Positions 1-8,267 of a DNA stretch of 64,000 bases are shown one piece after another. The notes under the pieces are model-generated. The model searched no databases. It saw only the letters and a program-made list of their open reading frames with translations, and had not been told where the DNA came from. Within the stretch, counting starts at the first letter, position 1; each line of letters begins with the position of its first letter. Source of the stretch: LMUY01 sp964245075 (GTDB lineage: Bacteria > Pseudomonadota > Alphaproteobacteria > Acetobacterales > Acetobacteraceae); assembly GCA_964245075.1 (NCBI GenBank), contig CAXTLC010000003.1, positions 24,760 through 88,759 on the forward strand, written 5' to 3'. A program made the translations under genes and the position numbers.

Positions 1-180
1 CACGGTGACGGCGGTGGCGCCCGGCAGCAGGGCCAGCGCCTGCCCCAGCCGGTCGGCGTCCCGGTCCCAGAGCGCCACGGCGGCCCCGGAGGCGGCGGCC
101 CGCTGCGCCACCGCCAGCCCGATGCCGCGCGCGCCGCCGGTCACCACGGCCACGCGGCCGTGGAGGTTGATCTGGTTCAT
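1..180 (-). CDS. SDR family oxidoreductase, N-terminal part (truncated by window edge)
   Basis: The first 60 residues of a classical short-chain dehydrogenase/reductase; the rest lies outside the window. Residues 11-21 (AVVTGGARGIG) give the TGxxxGIG dinucleotide-binding turn, and the acidic residue ending beta-2 (LWDRD, about 38-42) points to NAD(H) rather than NADP(H). The ATG at 180 is chosen because GGAAGGA lies about nine bases upstream; an in-frame ATG at 189 directly abuts that ribosome-binding site and is less likely. Substrate cannot be told from this fragment. It diverges from the SRPBCC gene, so the roughly 80 bases between them should hold both promoters. Confidence 0.8.
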   Translation of the reverse strand, partial: MNQINLHGRVAVVTGGARGIGLAVAQRAAASGAAVALWDRDADRLGQALALLPGATAVTV

Positions 181-263
181 CACGCTCATTCCTTCCGCTG
201 CCGCAACCGGCGTGGCCGCCGGGGCGTTACAAGGAGCCATCCCACCCTGAAGAGGTAAACGCT

Positions 264-719
264 ATGGCCGAATACACCGACCGCATAGACGTGGCGGCGC
301 CCGCGGATGCCGTTTTCAAGTTCGTGTCCGACATCGGCAACTTGCCGAAGTACCTGCCCACCGTGCACGGCGCGCATGCCCAGAACGGCGAGCGCGTGGC
401 GGTCGACGGCGCCGCGAATGGCCATGACTACCACTCGGACGGCTGGTTCAAGGTGGACGAATCCGCCCGCACCATGACCTGGGGCTCGGACGGCGAGAAC
501 GACTACTCCGGCAGGATGACCGTGAGCGGCGACCCCAAGGCCGCGACCGTCGAGTGCGCGCTGCGGTTCTCGCCCAAGCCGGACATCAAGGAGGCAATGG
601 ACAAGAACCAGGGCGGCCCGAGCGCCGCCATGACGGACGGCCTGCGCGCGTCCTTGCAGAGCATCAAGCAGATCTGCGAAGGCACGGGCGGCAAGGAGCC
701 GAGCAGCGCCGAGCAGTAG
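264..719 (+). CDS. SRPBCC family protein (polyketide cyclase/dehydrase-like)
   Basis: A 151-residue cytoplasmic protein of the START/Bet v 1-like SRPBCC fold, which forms a deep hydrophobic pocket. The family hallmark is at the N terminus, where a beta strand (DRIDVAAPADAVFKFVSDI, residues 8-26) runs into the first helix, followed by LPKYLPTV. The C-terminal half has the expected strands and a long last helix (about 123-138), then a charged tail. AGAGG stands before the ATG. No signal peptide or membrane segment is visible. The ligand is unknown; family members range from aromatase/cyclases to co-chaperones. It appears to be a single-gene unit. Confidence 0.8.
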   Translation: MAEYTDRIDVAAPADAVFKFVSDIGNLPKYLPTVHGAHAQNGERVAVDGAANGHDYHSDGWFKVDESARTMTWGSDGENDYSGRMTVSGDPKAATVECALRFSPKPDIKEAMDKNQGGPSAAMTDGLRASLQSIKQICEGTGGKEPSSAEQ

Positions 720-751
720 CGCCCGTGGCGGGCTGCCCCTAATGAAGGCGC

Positions 752-1516
752 ATGCCCGCCGCCCTCGTCACCGGTAGCGCCCAGCGTCTCGGCCGCGCCA
801 TCGCCATCGCCCTCGCGGGTGCAGGCCACCCGGTGGCCGTCCACTGCCACACGGGCCGGGAAGCGGCCGAGGAAACCGTCGCCGACATACGCCGGGCGGG
901 CGGAACGGCCGCCGTGGTCGCGGCGGACCTGGCGGAGGAGGCCGGCACCGGCACGCTGGTGGCCCGAGCCATCGACGCCGTCGGGCCGCTCGCCGTGCTG
1001 GTGAACAACGCCAGCATGTTCGAGCGCGACGAGTGGGATACTGCCGACCGGGCGAGCTGGGACGGGCACATGGAACCGAACCTGCGTGCTCCGTTCGTGC
1101 TGATCCAGGCTTTCGCCCGGGCGTTGCCCGACGGCATGGCGGGCAACGTCATCAACATGATCGACCAGCGGGTCTGGTCGCCCACGCCGCATTTCGTGTC
1201 CTACACCTTGTCCAAGGCCGGGCTGTGGACGCTCACCCAGACCATGGCGCTCGCCCTTGCCCCGCGCATCCGCGTCAACGCCATCGGCCCCGGACCCGCC
1301 TTGCCCAGCTCGCGCCAGTCAGCCGAGCAGTTCGCCCGGCAATGCGCCTCCACCCCCCTCCGGCGCGGCACTGGCCCGGAGGAAGTGGCGCGCGCCGTGC
1401 TCGCCATCCTTGCCTTGCCGTCGATGACAGGCCAGATGATCGCGCTCGATGGCGGACAGCACCTGCAATGGGGCCCTGCCGTTCCAGGGGCCGTCCCAGG
1501 GGGACCAGAAGAATGA
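752..1516 (+). CDS. SDR family oxidoreductase, pteridine reductase/FolM-like
   Basis: A 254-residue SDR. The cofactor turn is TGSAQRLG (residues 7-14), which fits the TGxxxRxG signature separating pteridine reductases (PTR1, FolM) from ordinary SDRs with TGxxxGxG. The VNNAS motif and the YTLSK catalytic Tyr/Lys pair follow in the right places. The stop overlaps the start of folB by four bases (ATGA), so the two are translationally coupled. That neighbour makes a dihydromonapterin or dihydrofolate reductase role in pterin metabolism plausible. The family and motif are visible; the exact substrate is inference. No clear promoter was recognised in the 32-base gap after the SRPBCC gene. Confidence 0.82.
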   Translation: MPAALVTGSAQRLGRAIAIALAGAGHPVAVHCHTGREAAEETVADIRRAGGTAAVVAADLAEEAGTGTLVARAIDAVGPLAVLVNNASMFERDEWDTADRASWDGHMEPNLRAPFVLIQAFARALPDGMAGNVINMIDQRVWSPTPHFVSYTLSKAGLWTLTQTMALALAPRIRVNAIGPGPALPSSRQSAEQFARQCASTPLRRGTGPEEVARAVLAILALPSMTGQMIALDGGQHLQWGPAVPGAVPGGPEE

Positions 1517-1959
1517 TGGAGCCACCGCACCTGGCGAGGAGCGGCCTGCGCCACGTGTTCCTGCGCGACATGGTGTTGCCCGCCTCCATCGGCGTTTACC
1601 CGCACGAGCACGACGCGCCGCAACGCATACGCATCAACGTGGACCTGGCGGTCGCGGAGGACGGCAGCGAGGAGGCGGGCCGGGAGGCAGGCATGTCCCG
1701 CGCCGGCGTCGGCCGCGATGAGCTCGGCCGGGTGTTGGACTACGAGGGCGTGGCGCACGCCGTCCGCGCCGTCGTATCCGGCGGGCACGTTCAACTGGTC
1801 GAGACGCTGGCTGAGCGCCTGGCCGAGACATGCCTGGCGGACCGGCGCGTCGAGATCGCCCGGATCAGGGTGGAGAAGCTTGACGTTTTCGCCGACGTCG
1901 GTTCAGCCGGCGTGGAAATCGAGCGGCAGCGGCGCGACTTGTCCACCCGGGTCGATTAA
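1513..1959 (+). CDS. folB: Dihydroneopterin aldolase
   Basis: A 148-residue FolB-type protein that would split 7,8-dihydroneopterin to 6-hydroxymethyl-dihydropterin and glycolaldehyde in folate synthesis. Family features are the N-terminal strand VFLRDMVLPASIGVYPHE (about 14-31), where the Glu binds the pterin, the LDYEGVAHAV segment, the HVQLVETLAERLAE helix, and a C-terminal strand ending in KLDVFADVGSAGVEIER with the family lysine. It is longer than many FolB proteins because of an insertion near residues 52-68. The start is the first of two tandem ATG codons, overlapping the upstream stop by four bases. Confidence 0.88.
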   Translation: MMEPPHLARSGLRHVFLRDMVLPASIGVYPHEHDAPQRIRINVDLAVAEDGSEEAGREAGMSRAGVGRDELGRVLDYEGVAHAVRAVVSGGHVQLVETLAERLAETCLADRRVEIARIRVEKLDVFADVGSAGVEIERQRRDLSTRVD

Positions 1960-2129
1960 CTCGCAATGGAGTCAGCTTGCTAGCGGCATGTTCTCATTAT
2001 ATGACAGTGCCTCAGCACGAAATGCAATGAAAACAACAGGTTGGCTTTGCTGCCCATTTGCTGGGCAGGCTGTCGCAAATCCCGCAGCCCCATGCTGGCC
2101 GCGGGCTTCGCCCATCTCCGCCCACAGAG

Positions 2130-2160
2130 TTATCCACAGCGGCAGGCAGCCTTATCCACC
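2130..2160 (+). promoter_or_regulatory. Two DnaA-box-like sites upstream of uvrC
   Basis: TTATCCACA at 2130-2138 is a perfect match to the DnaA box consensus TTATNCACA, and TTATCCACC at 2152-2160 differs at the last base. Both have the same orientation, 22 bases apart, and end 23 bases before the uvrC start. They could make uvrC expression respond to DnaA or titrate DnaA; the candidate origin is elsewhere (59.7-60.0 kb). The rest of the folB-uvrC gap holds a GC-rich hairpin (CTGCCC / GGGCAG, about 2050-2068) without a T tract. Confidence 0.55.
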
Positions 2161-2183
2161 CATAACCGCTGCACAGGCAAGTC

Positions 2184-4091
2184 ATGCCTGAAGCAACTCT
2201 CCTGCATGACGCGCCGCAGCCGCAGCTTGCCGGCGTGGCCGTGGTAGCCGCCGCGATGGCGACGATGCCGGCCAGCCCGGGCGTGTACCGCATGCTGGAT
2301 GCGCGGGGCGAGGCGCTCTACGTCGGCAAGGCGCGCAGCCTGAGGAAGCGGGTGGTCAACTACACGCAGCTTTCCCGATTGGAGGAACGCCTGCGGCTGA
2401 TGGTGTCGCTGACGGTCTCGATGGAGATCGTCACCACCCATACCGAGGCCGAAGCGCTGCTGCTTGAAGCCAACCTGATCAAGCGGCTGAAGCCCCGCTT
2501 CAACATCGTGCTGCGGGATGACAAGTCGTATCCCTGGCTGATGCTGACGGAGGACCACCCTTTCCCGCAGATCACCAAGTTCCGTGGCGTGCAGGCGAAG
2601 GGCCGCAGCTACTGGGGGCCGTTCGCCTCCGCCTGGGCGGTCAACCAGACGGTCGTGGCGATGGAGCGCGTGTTCCTGCTGCGGTCCTGCGCGGACACGG
2701 TGTTCCGCAACCGCTCGCGCCCTTGCCTGCTGCACCAGATCAAGCGTTGCAGCGCGCCCTGCACTGGGCGGATCGACGCGGAGGATTACGGCAAGCTGGT
2801 GGGGCAAGCCCGCGCCTTCCTGCAAGGACGCGCCGCCGGCGTCCAGGCGGAGCTGGCGGCCGAGATGGAGGCCGCCGCGGCCAACATGGAGTACGAGCGG
2901 GCCGCCGCCGCCCGGGACCGCATCCGCGCGCTGACCCACGTGCAGAGCACCAGCAGCGTCATCAACCCGGCCAGCCTGGAGGATGCCGACGTGGTCGCCG
3001 CGTGGCAGACGGCGGGGCAGACGGGCATCCAGGTGTTCTTCGTCCGCGGCGGCCGCAACAACGGCAACCGCGCGTTCTTCCCCGCCCACGCCAAGCACGA
3101 GGAGGCGGGCGAGGTGCTGGAAGCGTTCATCGCCCAGTTCTACGACGACAAGCCGCCGCCGCCGGTCGTGCTGACCAGCCACCCCCTGCCGCAGATGGAG
3201 CTGGTGGCCGAGGCGCTGGCGCTCAAGGCGCACCGCAAGGTGGAGATCGCCACCCCGCAGCGCGGCGAGAAGCGGGCGGTGGTGGAGCATGCCGTCACCA
3301 ACGCGCGCGAGGCGCTGGAACGGCGGCTGGCCGAAGGCGCCGGGCAAGCCAAGCTGCTGGACGGCGTGGCGCAGTTGTTCGATCTGCCGGCCACGCCGGA
3401 GCGCATCGAGTGCTACGACAACAGCCACATCGGCGGCACCAACGCGTACGGCGTCATGGTGGTGTTCGGGCCGGAGGGGCCGTGCAAGAACGCCTACCGC
3501 AAGTTCAGCATCCGCAACCCGATCACGCCCGGCGACGACTTCGCCATGATGCGCGAGGTGCTGGAGCGCCGCTTCGGCCGCGCCCTGCGCGAGCAGGCGG
3601 AGGGCGAGGGTCGCAACTGGCCGGACCTGGTGCTGATCGATGGCGGTGCCGGGCAGCTCTCGGCCGCGCGCGGCATCCTGGCCGACCTGGGCGTGCAGGA
3701 CGTCAAGCTGGTGGGCATCGCCAAGGGGCCGGACCGGGATGCGGGGCGGGAATGGTTCCACGTGGACGGCCGCGACCCGTTCCAACTGCCCCCGCGCGAC
3801 CCGGTGCTGTACTACCTGCAACGCGTGCGCGACGAGGCGCACCGCTTCGCCATCACCACCCACCGCGCCGGGCGCTCCAAGGCCTTGGTCACCAGCGAGC
3901 TGGACGAGATTGAGGGCGTGGGCGCCGCCCGCAAGCGCGCTCTGCTCAACCACTTCGGTTCGGCCCGGGGCGTGAAGCAGGCCGGGCTGAACGACCTGGA
4001 GGCGGCGCCTGGGATCAACCGGGAAACGGCGCGGCGGGTGTACGCGCACTTCCATCCGGGCGCGAGCCTGATGGAAGCGCGGCCGGGCTGA
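2184..4091 (+). CDS. uvrC: Excinuclease ABC subunit C
   Basis: A 635-residue UvrC, the dual-incision nuclease of nucleotide excision repair. It has the GIY-YIG nuclease (PASPGVYRML...LYVGKA, about 31-110) making the 3' cut, a UVR/UvrB-binding helix (about 220-255, rich in Glu/Ala), the RNase H-like nuclease with CYDNSHIGGTNAYG and LIDGGAGQLSAA (about 405-500) making the 5' cut, and a C-terminal double helix-hairpin-helix (about 570-625). Length is normal. No strong Shine-Dalgarno precedes the ATG. Two DnaA-box-like sites lie just upstream. No GTTC-N7-GTTC SOS box was seen here. Confidence 0.95.
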   Translation: MPEATLLHDAPQPQLAGVAVVAAAMATMPASPGVYRMLDARGEALYVGKARSLRKRVVNYTQLSRLEERLRLMVSLTVSMEIVTTHTEAEALLLEANLIKRLKPRFNIVLRDDKSYPWLMLTEDHPFPQITKFRGVQAKGRSYWGPFASAWAVNQTVVAMERVFLLRSCADTVFRNRSRPCLLHQIKRCSAPCTGRIDAEDYGKLVGQARAFLQGRAAGVQAELAAEMEAAAANMEYERAAAARDRIRALTHVQSTSSVINPASLEDADVVAAWQTAGQTGIQVFFVRGGRNNGNRAFFPAHAKHEEAGEVLEAFIAQFYDDKPPPPVVLTSHPLPQMELVAEALALKAHRKVEIATPQRGEKRAVVEHAVTNAREALERRLAEGAGQAKLLDGVAQLFDLPATPERIECYDNSHIGGTNAYGVMVVFGPEGPCKNAYRKFSIRNPITPGDDFAMMREVLERRFGRALREQAEGEGRNWPDLVLIDGGAGQLSAARGILADLGVQDVKLVGIAKGPDRDAGREWFHVDGRDPFQLPPRDPVLYYLQRVRDEAHRFAITTHRAGRSKALVTSELDEIEGVGAARKRALLNHFGSARGVKQAGLNDLEAAPGINRETARRVYAHFHPGASLMEARPG

Positions 4092-4133
4092 GCCTGCCCG
4101 CCAAATGCGAACGCTTCTCATTCGTGTTGATTC

Positions 4134-4148
4134 TGAGAGTCATTCTCA
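4134..4148 (+). promoter_or_regulatory. Candidate Fur box before the porin-DyP operon
   Basis: TGAGAGTCATTCTCA is a 7-1-7 inverted repeat with one arm mismatch, and it agrees with the classical Fur core TGATAAT-N-ATTATCA at 11 of 14 positions. It ends 35 bases before the porin start, a promoter-proximal position. A further TTCTCATT copy lies upstream near 4115-4122. The downstream DyP peroxidase belongs to a family with iron- and haem-linked members, which fits iron control. The match is read by eye, so binding is inference. Confidence 0.55.
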
Positions 4149-4183
4149 TGTAAACCGACGCTCGTGCCGACAGGAGCAAGCGG

Positions 4184-5710
4184 TTGAAAGTGTCCACACT
4201 AGCCAGCGTTCCACCAGGCCGGGCCACCAGGCCGCGTCCGGGCAGCCGCGTCCGCGTCGCCGGGATGGCCGCCGCAGGGCTGCTGGCCAGCCTTTCCGCC
4301 CGCCAGGCGCTCGCCTCGCCGCCGCCGCTTTCCGTTCCCATCAGCTCCGACCAGGAAAGCGACGGCACCCGGGTTTCGGCCGGCTTCCTCGGAAACCTGC
4401 AACGGACCAACTTCCTGCTCGGCGACCTGTTCGGCCTGCGCAGCGCGCTCAGCCCGTATGGCGTCACCGTCGCCATCCAGGAAACCAGCGAGGTCCTGGG
4501 CAACCCGGTGGGCGGCTCGCGTCAAGGCGCGGACTACGACGGCCTGACCCAGGCGGTGCTGCAACTCGACACGCAGAGGGCGTTCGGCCTGCATGGCGGG
4601 CTGTTCAACATCAGCGCGTTGCAGGTCCACGGCCGCAATCTCAGCGCCGACAACCTGCAATCCCTGCAAACGGCGAGCGGCATCGAAGCGGACCGCGCGA
4701 CCCGGCTGTGGGAGTTCTGGTACCAGCAGAAGTTCCTGGCCGACGACCGGCTGGATATCCGGATCGGCCTGCAAAGCGCCGACCAGGAGTTCATCGTCAA
4801 CCCGAACGGCGCTTACTTCATCAACACGATGTTCGGATGGCCGGTCGTGCCGTCCTACGACCTGCCCGGCGGCGGCCCCGCGTATCCGCTCTCGGCGCCC
4901 GCCATCCGGTTCCGCTACCGCCCGGTGAACGCGCTGGCCATCCTCCTGGGCGCCTACAACGGCAGCCCCGCCTCCACCAACGACGGGGACGCCCAGAAGG
5001 CGAACGCCTCCGGAACCCAGTTCCCGGTGAACCGCGGCCCGCTCGTGTTCGCGGAGCTGCAATACAGCTATCCCTCGCTCGGCGGCTTGGAGGAGCCCGG
5101 CGCGGGAGCGCCGCTCGGGCACACCTACAAGCTCGGCGCGTGGTTCGACTCGGAGAACTTCAGCGACCAGCGCTACGACAACACCGGCGTGCCGCTCGCA
5201 TCGCCGGACAGCACCGGCCTGCCGCTCCGGCATTACGGCAACTACTCGATCTACGCCGTCGCCGACCAGATGGTCTGGCGCGACAGCCAGTTCCCGAACC
5301 GCTCCGTCAGCGTGTTCGGCCGCGCGATGGGCACGCCGCAGGGCGACCGGAACCTGGTGGACTACAGCTTCAACGGCGGCGTGGTGTACCACGACCCTTT
5401 CACCAACCGTCCGGATGACACGGTCGGTCTCGGTTTCGGCTACGCCCACGTGAGCCGCCGGGTCGCAGGCTCCGACCGCGACGCCGCCGCCTACGCCGTC
5501 GGCGCGTCCCCGGGGGACTACCTGCCTGTCCGCAGCAGCGAAACCTTCATCGAGGCGACCTACCAGTACCAGTTCTATCCCTGGTGCCAGATCCAGCCCG
5601 ACGCCCAGTACGTCTTTAAGCCAGGCGGCAGCGTGCAGAACCCGGTCGAGCCCAGCCAGCGCGTCAAGAACGAGTTGGTGCTGGGCCTGCGCACCAACGT
5701 CCTCTTCTGA
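4184..5710 (+). CDS. Carbohydrate-selective porin, OprB family
   Basis: A 508-residue outer-membrane porin. An N-terminal signal peptide with a basic start, hydrophobic core AAAGLLASL and cleavage near ALASP (about residue 45) precedes the barrel. The mature part has OprB features: an early region with FGLRSALSPYGVTVAIQ, alternating amphipathic strands such as RFRYRPVNALAILLGAYNG, and a C-terminal strand ending in Phe (ELVLGLRTNVLF), the usual Bam recognition end. The start is TTG at 4184, supported by CAGGAG eight bases upstream. It is the first gene of a unit with the propeller-like and DyP genes, behind a possible Fur box. Sugar uptake is the family role; uptake of another solute under iron limitation is possible. 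Confidence 0.85.
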   Translation: MKVSTLASVPPGRATRPRPGSRVRVAGMAAAGLLASLSARQALASPPPLSVPISSDQESDGTRVSAGFLGNLQRTNFLLGDLFGLRSALSPYGVTVAIQETSEVLGNPVGGSRQGADYDGLTQAVLQLDTQRAFGLHGGLFNISALQVHGRNLSADNLQSLQTASGIEADRATRLWEFWYQQKFLADDRLDIRIGLQSADQEFIVNPNGAYFINTMFGWPVVPSYDLPGGGPAYPLSAPAIRFRYRPVNALAILLGAYNGSPASTNDGDAQKANASGTQFPVNRGPLVFAELQYSYPSLGGLEEPGAGAPLGHTYKLGAWFDSENFSDQRYDNTGVPLASPDSTGLPLRHYGNYSIYAVADQMVWRDSQFPNRSVSVFGRAMGTPQGDRNLVDYSFNGGVVYHDPFTNRPDDTVGLGFGYAHVSRRVAGSDRDAAAYAVGASPGDYLPVRSSETFIEATYQYQFYPWCQIQPDAQYVFKPGGSVQNPVEPSQRVKNELVLGLRTNVLF

Positions 5711-5722
5711 AAGGCAACCCGC

Positions 5723-6886
5723 ATGACCAACGTCTTCCGGCGTCCTTCCTGGCGCTCCGCGCTCTGCCAGGGCGCGCTCGCGGCAGGCTGCGCCTTCGCG
5801 TCCGCCGCCGCCGCCGCCGAACCGAAGGGCTTCTTGGAAACGGTCCACCGCCACACCACCCTGTCATCCACCGTGACCGACAACGGCGACCTCAATCCCT
5901 ACGCGGTCATCGTGGCCCCCGTCTCGGCCGGCAAGGTGATGAAGGACGACGTGCTCGTCGACAACTTCAACAACATCTCGAACCTGCAAGGCACCGGCAC
6001 CACCATAGTCGGCTACCGTCCCGGCACGGACGGGAGCTACCTGTTCGCCAGGTTGCCGCAGGGCTTGCCGCAGTGCCCGGGCGGCGTCGGGCTGACCACC
6101 GCCATGGCCATGCTGAAGACCGGCTGGGTGATCGTCGGCAGCACGCCGAGCAAGGACGGCACCACCGCGACCAAGGGGGACGGCTGCATCCTCGTGCTCG
6201 ATCCGAACGGCAAGCTGGTGTCGGTGTGGTCCGGCCCGACCGTCAACGATCCCTGGGGCAACATGGCGGTGGTGGACAACGGCGGCACCGCCACGCTGTT
6301 CATCAGCATGGCCGGGTTCAACCTGCCGTCGCCGGCGGTGATCGACCGCAGCACCGGCCTTCCCGTCGTGATCCGCAAATCCACCGTCCTGCGGCTGACC
6401 CTGTCGATGAAGGACGGCAAGCCGCCGGTGCTGGTGGACCAGACGGTCGTCGCGGACGGCTTCGCGGCGCGCGCGGACATCGACAACTTCCTGCTGGGGC
6501 CGACCGGGCTGGCGCTGTCCGGCGACAACACGCTCTACGTCACCGACGGGCTGGACAACGTCATCACCGCCATCCCGGACGCGATGGCGCGAACCGGCAG
6601 CGCTGGAACGGGCAGGGTGGTCACGAAAGGCGAGCTGCTGTCCTGGCCGCTCGCGATGGCGTGGTCACCGGAGGGGCACCTGCTCGTCTGCAACGGCAAG
6701 GACGGCCGCCTCGTGGAGGTGGACCCGGTGGCCGGCAAGCAGATCTACGCGCAATGGATCAACACCGACCAGGCGCAGTCGCCACCCGGGAACGGCGACC
6801 TGTTCGGGATCGCCATGACGCCGGACAACAAAGGATTCTACTACGTCATGGATGACGTCAACTCGCTGATGCGGGGCGGCCGGTGA
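5723..6886 (+). CDS. Secreted beta-propeller-like protein of unknown function
   Basis: A 387-residue exported protein with a signal peptide (basic start, ALAAGCAFASAAAAA, cleavage near residue 32). The mature part has repeated strand-rich units ending in aspartate or asparagine turns (LDPNGKLVSVW, GDNTLYVTDGLDNV, PEGHLLVCNGKDGRLVEVDP, TPDNKGFYYV), as in NHL/SMP-30-type propellers. No catalytic motif is recognised. It lies 12 bases after the porin and overlaps the DyP gene by four bases (GTGA), so it is co-expressed with both and probably periplasmic. A helper role for the peroxidase or porin is inference only. Confidence 0.75.
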   Translation: MTNVFRRPSWRSALCQGALAAGCAFASAAAAAEPKGFLETVHRHTTLSSTVTDNGDLNPYAVIVAPVSAGKVMKDDVLVDNFNNISNLQGTGTTIVGYRPGTDGSYLFARLPQGLPQCPGGVGLTTAMAMLKTGWVIVGSTPSKDGTTATKGDGCILVLDPNGKLVSVWSGPTVNDPWGNMAVVDNGGTATLFISMAGFNLPSPAVIDRSTGLPVVIRKSTVLRLTLSMKDGKPPVLVDQTVVADGFAARADIDNFLLGPTGLALSGDNTLYVTDGLDNVITAIPDAMARTGSAGTGRVVTKGELLSWPLAMAWSPEGHLLVCNGKDGRLVEVDPVAGKQIYAQWINTDQAQSPPGNGDLFGIAMTPDNKGFYYVMDDVNSLMRGGR

Positions 6887-8181
6887 CCGGGCCGGACCCG
6901 CGCGGCGGCGCCACCCGCCGCTCCCTGCTGGGCGCGGCGGCGGGCATCGCCGGCGTCGCCGCCAACGCGCGCCGGGCGGGGGCGCAGGCCCCGGCGGACG
7001 GTCCGCCGCTGACGAAGACGGCGGCGCTTCCGGCCGGCCGGACCCTGCCGTTCCATGGCCCGAACCAGAACGGCATCGTGAACCCGATGCAGGCGCACAC
7101 CTATTTCGCCGCGTTCGACGTGGTGGCGGACAAGGTGGCAGGCCTCGCGGCCCTGATGCAGGCCTGGACGGAGGCCGCTGCCAAGCTGACGGGGGGGCAG
7201 CCAGTTGCCGCCGACGGACCGCCCGACGAGCCGCCGCCGGATTCCGGCGAGGTGCGGGACCTGCCGCCAAGCCGGCTCACCCTCACGTTCGGGTTCGGTC
7301 CGTCCCTGTTCAGCAAGGAGGGCGCAGACCGGTTCGGGCTGGCCCGGCATCGCCCGGCCGCCTTCGTCGACCTGCCGCGCTTCGTGGGCGACCAGCTGGT
7401 GCCGGAGCGGACCGGCGGCGACCTGTCCGTTCAGGCCAGCGGCGATGACAAGCAGGCCACGATGCACGCCGTGCGCCAGCTCACGCGCCTTGCCTCGGGG
7501 GTCGCCCAGCTTCGGTGGGTGCAGGCCGGGTTCCTGCCGGGCTATGACCCGGCGGTCACCCCGCGCAACCTGATGGGATTCAAGGACGGCACCGCCAACG
7601 TGGGAGCGGCCGACGCCGAGGCGCTCGGCAAGTTCGTCTGGGTCGGCGATGAGGGCGGCCCCTGGATGCGGGGCGGCAGCTACGCGGTCGCCCGGCCGAT
7701 CCGCATCGCGCTCGAGCATTGGGACCGCATGAAGCTCGCGTTCCAGGAGCAGACGGTCGGGCGCCGCAAGGTGTCGGGCGCTCCGCTCGGGGCGGACGGC
7801 GAGTTCACGGCGGCCGATCTGGACGCGGCTGATGAGGACGGCAACCTGGTCATCGCGGAGAACGCGCATATGCGGCTGGCGTCCCCGCACAGCAACGGCG
7901 GCGCGCAGATGCTTCGCCGGGCCTACTCCTACGACAACGGCGTCAGCATGGTGGCCGAGCGCTGGCCGCCTTGGCGGCACGAGCTGGAACTCGACGCCGG
8001 GCTGCTGTTCATCTGCTACCAGCGCGACCCCCGCACCGGCTTCATCAAGGTTTTCGACCGGATGTCCAAGTTCGACATGCTGAACCAGTTCGTCACCCAT
8101 GTCGGCGGCGGCCTGTTCGCTTGCCCGGGCGGCGTCGCGCCCGGCCGCTACCTGGCGCAGGACCTGTTCGAGCCTGCCTGA
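6883..8181 (+). CDS. Dyp-type peroxidase, Tat-exported (EfeB-like)
   Basis: A 432-residue dye-decolourising haem peroxidase. A twin-arginine signal (ATRRSLLGAAAGIAG, residues 10-24) indicates folded export to the periplasm, as for EfeB. The GFKDGTANV motif (about 232-240) holds the distal catalytic aspartate; PHSNGGAQMLRRAYSYDNG (about 336-354) holds the proximal haem histidine region and conserved arginine. The GTG start overlaps the upstream stop by four bases. Expected reaction: peroxide-dependent oxidation of bulky substrates or deferrochelation of haem. The EfeU permease and EfeO are not adjacent; a porin and a propeller-like protein are instead. Confidence 0.9.
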   Translation: MTGPDPRGGATRRSLLGAAAGIAGVAANARRAGAQAPADGPPLTKTAALPAGRTLPFHGPNQNGIVNPMQAHTYFAAFDVVADKVAGLAALMQAWTEAAAKLTGGQPVAADGPPDEPPPDSGEVRDLPPSRLTLTFGFGPSLFSKEGADRFGLARHRPAAFVDLPRFVGDQLVPERTGGDLSVQASGDDKQATMHAVRQLTRLASGVAQLRWVQAGFLPGYDPAVTPRNLMGFKDGTANVGAADAEALGKFVWVGDEGGPWMRGGSYAVARPIRIALEHWDRMKLAFQEQTVGRRKVSGAPLGADGEFTAADLDAADEDGNLVIAENAHMRLASPHSNGGAQMLRRAYSYDNGVSMVAERWPPWRHELELDAGLLFICYQRDPRTGFIKVFDRMSKFDMLNQFVTHVGGGLFACPGGVAPGRYLAQDLFEPA

Positions 8182-8217
8182 CCAGGCCGTGGCCCGACGG
8201 CTTGCCTAACCTGCGAT

Positions 8218-8243
8218 CGCCCTGGCTGGAAACAGTCAGGGCG
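8218..8243. terminator. Hairpin between converging DyP and ferritin-like genes
   Basis: A strong stem-loop: CGCCCTG, a G:T wobble, CTG, loop GAAA, CAG, then CAGGGCG. This is eleven paired positions capped by a GNRA tetraloop. It lies between the two convergent stop codons, so it could end transcription from both sides. There is no long T tract, common for terminators in such GC-rich genomes. Confidence 0.6.
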
Positions 8244-8267
8244 TCAATTGCCAGGCCAAAAAGCGGC

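Noticed and set aside
2130..4121. Long minus-strand frame opposite uvrC
   Set aside because: No domain, biased composition; uvrC is complete on the other strand.
4199..5854. Minus-strand frame opposite the porin
   Set aside because: Composition of an antisense shadow; the plus-strand gene has signal peptide, barrel strands and terminal Phe.
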